A DNA stretch of 64,000 bases from Diabrotica undecimpunctata (lineage: Eukaryota; Arthropoda; Insecta; Coleoptera; Chrysomelidae): the NCBI RefSeq assembly GCF_040954645.1, contig NC_092810.1, positions 13,812,377 through 13,876,376 of the forward strand, read 5' to 3'. Position numbers and translations under genes: made by a program. Under the pieces are notes generated by a model that saw only the letters and a list, made by a program, of their open reading frames with translations, did no database searches and was not told where the DNA came from. Shown here piece by piece: positions 57,422 to 64,000 of the stretch; position 1 is the stretch's first letter; each line of letters opens with the position of its first letter.

Positions 57422-58453
57422 ATGTCTGCAGCGAAAAGAAGTCGTTCTGTGAATTTCACGAAAGAGGAGGAACTTTTACTCATTGAGGAAGTCTCTAAAT
57501 ATAAATCAATCATAGAGTGTAAAACAACAAATAAACTAAATTGGAATGAGGTTAGTTTTTACTATATATATTTTTGTTTATATATGAAAAATAAAAATTA
57601 CATTTGCAGGAAAATGCTTGGAAAAAAATTGTGGCTAATTTTAACGCAAAAAACTTTCATGCCAGGACACTGGATCAAGTACGGGCCAAATATGATAACA
57701 TAAAGAGCAAGGCAAGAAAGGAAGTTGCCAAGTTAAGGTGCTACCAAGCGGGGACTGGTGGCGGCCCATGCTCCAGTTTTAATTTAGACACCAGTACAGA
57801 TGCTGTACTGGATTTGATGAATTTAAAGACAGTAATGGGTTTGAATGCAGAATTTGATTCTGATTCTATTGAAATCAATAAAGTACTAAGTTTAAACAGG
57901 TTTTTTTATAACATAATTATTAATTTCAATTGTTTTAGGATATACAAAATGATGTTGGAGAATTATTTGAAATGGATGTCAATAACGTATGCATATTTAT
58001 ATAAAGATTTTGTTTGTATTGTTGAAGAATCATCAACAACATCAAAAGATGAATTTGAACATAGGGATAACAATACAGACTCCAAAATTTCTTTAGAAGT
58101 AGTTGAACAGGTAGTAAAGATGTAATAAAAATGTACATTTGTAATTAAATAATTCTTGTTTTTAGGATTCACCCAGAAAAAACTGGAACAAGTATGTTCC
58201 GGAAAAATTAAAAAAAACAGCCCATCAAAAGCTGAGGCCTAAAGTTTTAAATCCTGCCATTGAGGCAAAGAAAAAATATTATGAACACAAGCTGGAAGTA
58301 TAAATTGAAGAAAATCAAAGGCAAAAGGAAAAGGAAGAGAGGGAAAAGGCTAAACATGAGAGATGAGATATAAGGGAGCAGGATTTAAAAATTAAAATAT
58401 TAGAAATGGAATTAAAATTAAAACAAAAAATTTTGGCTCAACAAAATTTATAA
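57422..58453 (+). pseudogene. Harbinger Myb/SANT-like DNA-binding protein
   Basis: Partner protein of HARBI1 that in this superfamily brings the transposase to the nucleus and to the ends. The start MSAAKRSRSVNFTKEEELLL at 57422 opens a Myb/SANT-like domain. Exon 1 ends at 57550 (donor GTTAGT), a 59-bp intron ends TTTGCAG, and exon 2 from 57610 gives ENAWKKIVANFNAKNFHART and LDQVRAKYDNIKSKARKEVA, then a Gly-rich turn TGGGP. Later exons are tentative: DIQNDVGELFEMDVNN from 57939, an acidic stretch, and DSPRKNWNKYVPEKLKKTAH from 58166 with a coiled-coil EENQRQKEKEEREKAKHER tail. Two in-frame stops (TAA at 58301 and a TGA about 60 bases later) cut the coiled coil, so I call it a probable pseudogene, though the DNA-binding half is open. 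Confidence 0.75.
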
Positions 58454-58539
58454 TAAATATAGTGTACAAAAAGTGTTGTGTTTTAATGTCCCTTATATTC
58501 CACAAGTAAATTGAAACTATTCAAAACATTTAAGAACAC

Positions 58540-59140
58540 AGTACAGAAATTGCTGAATTAATAAATATGTACAAAAATTATAAATATGTAAATTACTAAA
58601 ATTAACCATCATATCTTATAAAATTTATTCTTGACAAAAGTAAAAATAGAACTAATACATTTATACATAATAACATAAATAGCTACAATTATAAAAATGT
58701 AAATTACTGAAATTGAGCATCATAATATCCTATAAAATTTCTTGACAAAGGTGAAAGTAAAAATAACATAATGCATTTATACATAATGTATAGGTACAAT
58801 TATTAAAATATCAATTATTGAAATAAAAATATAAAATTTATCTCAACAAAGGTGAAAATAAAACTAATACATTTAAACATAATAATATATACCTACAATA
58901 ATAAAAATGTAAATTACTAAAATTTGAGCATCATAATACCCTATAAAGTTTATCTCAATAAAAATGAAAATAAAAATAAATCTAATACATTTATACATAA
59001 AAATATAGGTACAATTATACAAGTGTAAATTTACTGAAATTGAGAATCATCGTATAAAATTTATCTTAAAAAAGGTAAAACTAAAAATTAATGTAATACA
59101 TTTATACACAATAATCTAGTACTTAAGTATAAAACTAATT
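58540..59140. repeat. ~120-bp tandem repeat inside the Harbinger element
   Basis: Four to five degenerate units between the two convergent genes. Each has ATAAAAATGTAAATTACTRAA, GAGCATCATAAT, CTATAAAATTTATCT, then CTAATACATTTATACATAAT. The units vary by small indels. Confidence 0.8.
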
Positions 59141-59226
59141 TAAATTTTATAATTTTAAATCTATAATTCTCCAAAATGCTGTCTAATAAATAATTCACGA
59201 TAATGTCTTCCATTATCTAAATTTCC

Positions 59227-60355
59227 CTAAAACTGAGGCAAATTATCTTCTTGTTGATCTAGATTAAGATATACAGGAAAAAAGTCTCCATTTTCTATGG
59301 CTATGTTATGCAGTACTTCTGTAGCTACTATTACATTCATAGTTACATCCAAATTCAGTCTCATTCCGTTTCTTAAAATTGGAAACCGTCGTTTCCATAC
59401 CCCATATTGCCTTTCCACAACATTCCTGGTTCTTATGAGAGATTCATTGTAAAGATTTTCTGCTTCTGTTCTAGCATCATGTAGCTGGGTCATTAAATAT
59501 GATTTTAAACCATAACCACTATCACCAACTAGTACAAATCTACCAAAGTTTCCAGCTTCAAATCTTTGTTTTATGCCACTATTGTTAAATATTGTTTGAT
59601 CATGCACAGAACCAGGCCATCGTGCAACAATATTTCTGATTTTTAAGGTAGAGTCACTGATTGTTTGGACATTTAACGCAAAAATTCCTTTTCTTGAGCG
59701 ATATATTTCTGCATCTACACCTCCAGGAGAATCGATTCGTATTAAAGTGCAATCAATTGCACTTATGCATCTTGGAAATCGTGCAATGGCATAAAACTCT
59801 TCTGCAGCTTGGACCATTTCATCATTTGTTTCATACATTTTAATGTACTGTCTGCTTAATGATGCAATTGCTGCAGAAACTCTTTTGATAATTCTGGACG
59901 CTGTTGTCCTTGATATACCCATGTAGTCAGCTACTGATACTTGCATGCTTCTAGAAGCAAAAAATCTTAAGGTCAATAATAATTGTTGGAGTGGTGTAAC
60001 AGCTCCTCCCCTAAAAATAAGTTCTCATTAATATATTTCTCTATACACATTTTAACATTGTTGGTTTTACTTTTTAATGATTTTTGTATCCACCAATGTT
60101 AATGTGATCATAAATTTTATTATATCTTAATGGTATTACTTACCTATTTGTTGGAAGTTTTATTAAAGGTTCGATTTGTTCCAGTAAGGACATAACTGTT
60201 TCTTTTGTCAATCTAAATCTTTCATAGAAACTTACATCATCATATTGGTTTATATAATTTATTCTTTCCCCATAAACTTTAGGGCGGCGGACATATATAA
60301 ATTTATCTTCAGAAGAATCTGAACTTGTAGAAAAATTCATTTTAAATTTGAACAA
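59227..60355 (-). CDS. HARBI1-like PIF/Harbinger transposase, intact
   Basis: Cut-and-paste nuclease that moves this element at TTA/TAA targets. Exon 1 is 60355-60144 (start MFKFKMNFSTSSDSSEDKFI; an alternative Met lies five codons later). It ends before a consensus GTAAGT donor. A 133-bp intron ends TTTTTAG, and exon 2 runs from 60010 to the TAG at 59227-59229. The junction reads KLPTNRGGAVTPLQQLLLTL with the Arg codon split. That makes 331 residues, a normal length. A helix-turn-helix (YMGISRTTASRIIKRVSAAI) precedes the nuclease: Asp in ISAIDCTLIRI, Asp in VLVGDSGYGLKSYL, Glu in TRNVVERQYGVWKRRFPIL. No stop or frameshift is present, in contrast with almost everything around it. Confidence 0.93.
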
Positions 60356-61349
60356 AAATTAAAAGTGTAAATAAACTTGAAACAAGACCAAGACGATATA
60401 AGAATTTTGAGGTTAAACTGTCTATTGGTTTAGTAAAAGTGGACTTTAAGGAGTTAATTGACAGATTTCTACCATTTAACTTAATGTGAACTTTAAAGTA
60501 AGGTTACAGTATTATGAAACTGAAATTTACACTTTAAAGTGGACTTTAATTTAAAGTTTACTTTAAATTGATTATGAAATCGGGCGTTAGAATGACAACA
60601 AAGTGCCAGAGTACTCTTAGATAATTTTCATAATTTCGTGTTTTTCATATACAGCATGTGCTTAAATAAGCATAAGTTCTTATGAAATCGTTTTCTAGTT
60701 TGCCAGATTGTACCACAAGCAAATAGTTTCTTCGTAAGAAGTTTCTCAATTAGCGAAATTGTCAAAAAAAAGTAAGTAAAAAGTAAAGGCAATAACCATT
60801 TCCGCAAATGGTTTGCTCAAATTTAGGATGACACTTTCTCCCAACATATCAACAGTATCCCTGGTTTTTTGCCCTCGTAGAGCTAGAAATCTAATAAATA
60901 ACCAGTTTTGGAACAAGCAGTATTCCAGATCTTAAAGTCTCTTTTAATAGGTTTCATAGGCATATCTTGCTTCAGTGATGGTCTTCCCTTAAAACCGGTC
61001 GTACTTTCATCTATTGAGAGACGCCTAGATGGTGTAAAAGCAGACAAAAACTTAGCTTTTAGGTTGTTTATAAGAGGCCTAATTTTAAAAAGTTTGTCAA
61101 AATCCGGACTTTCAAGTAGAGGCATTTTCGTGTTGTGGTTTATATGTAAATATCTCAAGACTTCGAGGAAGTCGTTAGACCAATACGATTTTAATATAGG
61201 TAAAGAATGGAACCCCAGTATTATAAGACCTCCTACAAAAGCATCAAATTCTGCGCTATCTAGCTCCAACGAAAGATTTTTTTTTGTTCGGCCTATAAAT
61301 TGGATTGTACGATAATTTGATCACACAAATCCTTATCAAAAAAAGGGTA

Positions 61350-62214
61350 AAGTATGCTCTAGAAGAAGTAGCGTATAAATCACCACAATTATTAGCCTTG
61401 TGATGGGTAGCTCTTTCGGGGCGACAGACTCAGTAAAACACAGGTTTGAAATAAAAATATGGCTAATTGGCTATGCCAAAGCCATTATACAATAAAAAAA
61501 AAAAAAATAAATAAAAATAAATCTATTAATTTAGTATATACAATAAATAAAAATAAAAAGGAATTCTACGTTGTATACTTATACAATGAATAAAACTAAA
61601 ACGAATTCTACGTCCCCGTCTGGATCCCACGTGGAACGAAGTCCCCGGCGAACGTCTATAAACGAAAAGAAATTAATTAATACTAATAAGAAACGAAATG
61701 GGGGAAATCGATCGCGCTCATATTTATATTCGCTTTCGCTTCAATTCAGCGAAAGCTCCGAATACACTCGCAAACAAAATATTTAGCTGTGCAGACCCGT
61801 GGCAATGTTCAATACACAATACCGACGGGTTCCGCTTGGCTAAGGACAGAGTATGATCCTCAATACGGAAATCTCTCTGTCCCGGTTGGTTCTGTGCAGA
61901 TCCGCGGTAATGCTCAATACGCAACACCGATGCGTTCCGCTTGGTTAGGGACAGAGTACGATCCTCAATGCGGAAATCTCTCTGTCCGGAATGGCTCGCA
62001 GGTTCACTACACCGGCGAGTCAGGGAGCCTAGAGCGCTAGCTACAAGACTATCTAATTCCGCTATTCACACGCCTTAAATAGCCGTTCTGAATCCCACTA
62101 CGCCGTCACGTTGTAGAAGTGGATGCGCAAATATTGACACTCCCACGGTTCGAACTGTTAAATGATCAGAGCATCGTTACAGCCTTTCTAAGACTTTCCT
62201 TGAACTCAAAATTC
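61350..62214. mobile_element. unknown insertion inside piggyBac gene
   Basis: Interrupts piggyBac coding between an Asp-rich N-terminal block and IIVQSNL. It contains a 105-bp tandem duplication, an A-rich run (61492-61560) and a GC-richer part (61790-62140). On the minus strand GGCTATTTAAGG (about 62070) resembles a TATA box. It may be part of an LTR retrotransposon or an unknown non-autonomous element; no coding was recognised and exact ends were not found. Confidence 0.4.
61789..61998. repeat. 105-bp tandem duplication
   Basis: Unit 1 at 61789-61893 and unit 2 at 61894-61998 are about 85-90% alike: GTGCAGAYCCGYGG, GTTCCGCTTGG, GGACAGAGTAYGATCCTCAA, CGGAAATCTCTCTGTCC. Confidence 0.9.
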
Positions 62215-63047
62215 TCAAAACTTGGGAGCTTGATCATTTTTTGACCATATAAGTTCTAATAAATATGTATTATTTATTATTTCTTCATCCAAACTCATGT
62301 GCCGTTGAACATTTATAGTTGATCCCGATAAATTATTGTTTATTGTTCCTTCTTTTTCGCTACTCGATGAGGATAAGGATCTGTATGTAAATGTAAACAT
62401 ATTTTTTCTAGCTTTTTTAGGATTGCTATGGAAGAATAAAGGGTCATCATCAGAATCATTAAAAGTGCCTTCAACTTCTATATCCAAGTCTTTTGCTTCT
62501 TATATATGTCTTCTGCTGGTTTATTTCCCAAATAATTACCGTTACTTGATCTTGAAGAAGAAGAACCGTCCGGCACCAGAGTATCCTCGGCATCGAAATC
62601 TCCTTCACAGTCCGAGTAATAGAACCAACTATTTCAAGAATATTCCAGTAAACGTTGCAGTTCTGCTTCGCTGAATGAATGAATCATCATATCTGATTAT
62701 CGCGCGCATTCCTTGTTGACGCGATATGCATTGTTACCAGAGTTACTCAAGACATCAAGCGAAATGCGTATCGCTTAATTTCGCCTGACTGTCGTTCCAA
62801 AATAAACTTTAAACTTGTATGGTAGCTATGGCTACCAATACCACTTAGAGGGTTAATTTATTTGAAATGTATTTTGATCCTGTGTAGATGTTTTGGGCGA
62901 ACAACAACACTTTTACACATACGTTTTGTCACTAATGTGAAATAGTGGCTTAGTATTAATTTAAGTTTATTGTGGTACTGTACCTGACTATAAAATTGGT
63001 TGTAGGTTTTTCATTGTCTCCTGTTTAATACTTGCGTTAAAAAAATT

Positions 63048-63209
63048 ATGACACTAGAAGAAATAGCACAAGCTGTTGCTTTACAGGATGATGGGCGGAG
63101 CATTCATTACACCGCAAATGCTTTAGTAATTTCTTGAAATACAGTGTTTGATGCCATACAAAGATTTCAGGAAACAGGACAATCAAGCTTAAATCGGAGG
63201 TCATAACAT
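63048..63209 (+). pseudogene. mariner/Tc1-like HTH fragment
   Basis: The start MTLEEIAQAVALQDDGRSIH at 63048 continues YTANALVIS, a TGA in place of Arg, NTVFDAIQRFQETGQ and SLNRRS. This is the first ~55 residues (paired-type HTH) of a Tc1/mariner transposase; the rest is missing. Confidence 0.7.
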
Positions 63210-63239
63210 TTCCCAAAAAAACCAGAATCAATAATTTGT

Positions 63240-64000
63240 GAATACTATGGGACCGTAAGCCTAATGAGCCATCTGCTGAAGTTATTTTTAAAAGTCATCC
63301 ACAGAATAATCTACCGGAAATGCAAGGAACAAATTGCGCCCAATCAGTTTAGATTTGTGAACGCCGTTGGTACGAGGGAAGCTTTGTTTAGCGTGCAGGT
63401 ATTGTTTCTGAAATGTAGAGATGTCAGCTCTAATGTTTTTGCATGCCTGATTGACTACAAGAAGGCTTTCGATAGAGTCAGGCATGAACAAATGATGCAG
63501 AATATACAGATCAGGTCAAAATCTTAAGGGGAGTGAGACAGGGGTGCATAACTTTACTACTGATATTCAATCTGTACTCGAAGCACATTTTTGAAGAGAC
63601 TCTAAAATATATTGATAAAGGCATCTCAATAACCTGCGGTATGTAGATGATACAGTGGTGTTTTCAAATACCATAGAAGGGCTACAAAATTTAATGAACA
63701 AAATAACGGAAACAAGTAGAACATATGGACTGGATATAAATACCAACAAAATCAAGCTAATGATCATCAGCATGGAAAACATAGCTGGAGAAAATCTGTA
63801 TATGTACCAAATGAGAATTGAACGTGTCTCACAGTACAACTACTTGGGAACTATAATCAATGAGTCATTGGACCATACTCAAGAGATTAAATATCTCATG
63901 GAAAAGGAAAAAAGTGCATTTTTGACTATGAGCTCTGTGTTCAAGAGCCGTGACCTTACCCTAAAAACAAAAATAAGGCTTATTAAATGATACGTGTACT
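63240..64000 (+). pseudogene. LINE reverse transcriptase fragment, runs off the window
   Basis: The plus strand reads SLMSHLLKLFLKVIHRIIYR, KEQIAPNQFRFVNAVGTREA and FACLIDYKKAFDRVRHEQMM. After a deletion near 63515 it gives ILRGVRQGC, then NLRYVDDTVVFSNTIEGLQ (palm box YVDD), LNIN-type KTKLMI block and RVSQYNYLGTIINESLDHTQ, ending SVFKSRDLTLKTKIRLIK at the edge. A deletion and shifts disable the polymerase. It belongs to a separate LINE family from the others here. Confidence 0.8.

Larger units (their letters stand above)
57082..60586. mobile_element. PIF/Harbinger transposon, near complete
   Basis: The left end CGCCCGATGTCATAAT and right end ATTATGAAATCGGGCG are inverted repeats, with a TTA target duplication (57079-57081 and 60587-60589). 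Several ACTTTAAAGT-type inverted blocks lie near each end (57110-57165, 60440-60570). Inside are two convergent genes: Myb/SANT-like (plus) and HARBI1-like transposase (minus), the standard gene pair of the superfamily. Length 3505 bp fits an autonomous element. Confidence 0.92.
60720..62690 (-). pseudogene. piggyBac transposase remnant
   Basis: The minus strand starts around 62690 with FSEAELQRLLEYS, an acidic N-terminus (YYSDCEGDFDAEDTLVPDG) and a Ser-rich block (VEGTFNDSDDDPLFFHSNP). After the unknown insertion it resumes near 61345: DLCDQIIVQSNL, FVGGLIILGFHSLPILKSYW, DKLFKIRPLINNLKAKF and SRRLSIDESTTGFKGRPSLK. The latter holds the first catalytic Asp (IDE) and the FKGR motif of DDE_Tnp_1_7. 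Then KIWNTACSKTGYLLDF and, in a shifted frame, ILNLSKPFAEMVIAFTFYL. The second and third Asp and the C-terminal Cys-rich finger are absent. Confidence 0.85.
56913..62852 (-). mobile_element. piggyBac transposon hosting a Harbinger element
   Basis: TTAA flanks both ends (56909-56912 and 62853-62856), the piggyBac target. The termini are CCCTTTAAGTG at the left and CACTTAGAGGG at the right, inverted with one mismatch. A TAGCTACCA block near each end (57064, 62835) is a further subterminal match. The piggyBac gene pieces read minus between 62690 and 60720. A 3.5-kb Harbinger element (57082-60586) and a ~0.86-kb unknown insertion (about 61350-62214) account for most of the extra length. Without them about 1.57 kb remains, so the element is also internally deleted. 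Confidence 0.75.

Overview
This 64-kb window looks like AT-rich, repeat-dense insect nuclear DNA. The evidence is GT-AG introns of about 60-130 bp, the mix of transposon superfamilies, and one short spliced exon encoding part of an immunoglobulin-like domain with a Beat-family look (minus strand, 15404-15537). A leaf-beetle-like genome would fit, but I cannot identify the species. That exon is the only likely host coding sequence I can support. The window is best read as intronic or intergenic DNA of a large minus-strand gene, packed with mobile elements of different ages. No rRNA, tRNA, CRISPR array or bacterial feature is present.

Layout. 0.8-2.2 kb: internally deleted hAT element. 2.5, 9.05 and 16.6 kb: three same-strand copies of an unassigned ~320-bp repeat. 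3.8-6.1 kb: three dead LINE fragments. 7.0-8.4 kb: 5'-truncated RNase H-bearing LINE with a 14-bp target duplication. 9.5-11.8, 42.0-44.3 and 51.3-53.7 kb: three copies of a ~2.3-kb TA-flanked DNA transposon whose transposase has 82 residues between the second Asp and the Glu (DD82E). 13.2-15.0 kb: LINE. 15.4 kb: host exon. 18.0-21.6 kb: jerky/pogo-like transposase broken by a mariner relic and by a small LINE. 22.5-24.2 kb: fold-back element with ~540-bp inverted arms around a CXC-domain gene. 25.4-26.8 and 31.5-33.2 kb: pseudogenes of two recurrent arthropod repeat-encoded protein families that I cannot place in a superfamily. 28.9-30.5 kb: LINE nested in LINE. 35.1 kb: Harbinger-derived MITE. 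35.8-36.6 kb: IS630/Tc1-like relic. 39.0-44.9 kb: second jerky/pogo-like element, carrying a DD82E copy. 44.9-46.3 kb: LINE. 47.2 kb: hAT-like MITE. 48.4-49.7 kb: LINE whose tail is a (TA)n microsatellite. 54 kb: head-to-head palindrome of Penelope-like element 3' ends. 55-56 kb: jockey-like LINE remains. 56.9-62.9 kb: piggyBac element (TTAA-flanked) containing a complete 3.5-kb PIF/Harbinger element and a second insertion. 63.0-64 kb: mariner and LINE fragments.

Working parts. Almost every element is broken. The exception is the Harbinger element at 57082-60586. It has a TTA target duplication, matching termini, an intact two-exon HARBI1-like transposase and a convergent Myb/SANT-like partner gene, although the partner has two in-frame stops near its C-terminus. 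Target duplications and interrupted reading frames let a relative order of insertion be read for several nests: mariner and LINE into pogo; DD82E into pogo; Harbinger into piggyBac; LINE into LINE. A short RNA-like motif (CTGATGAT, a variable hairpin, then GAAA) recurs at three unrelated loci with covarying stems and resembles a hammerhead-ribozyme core.
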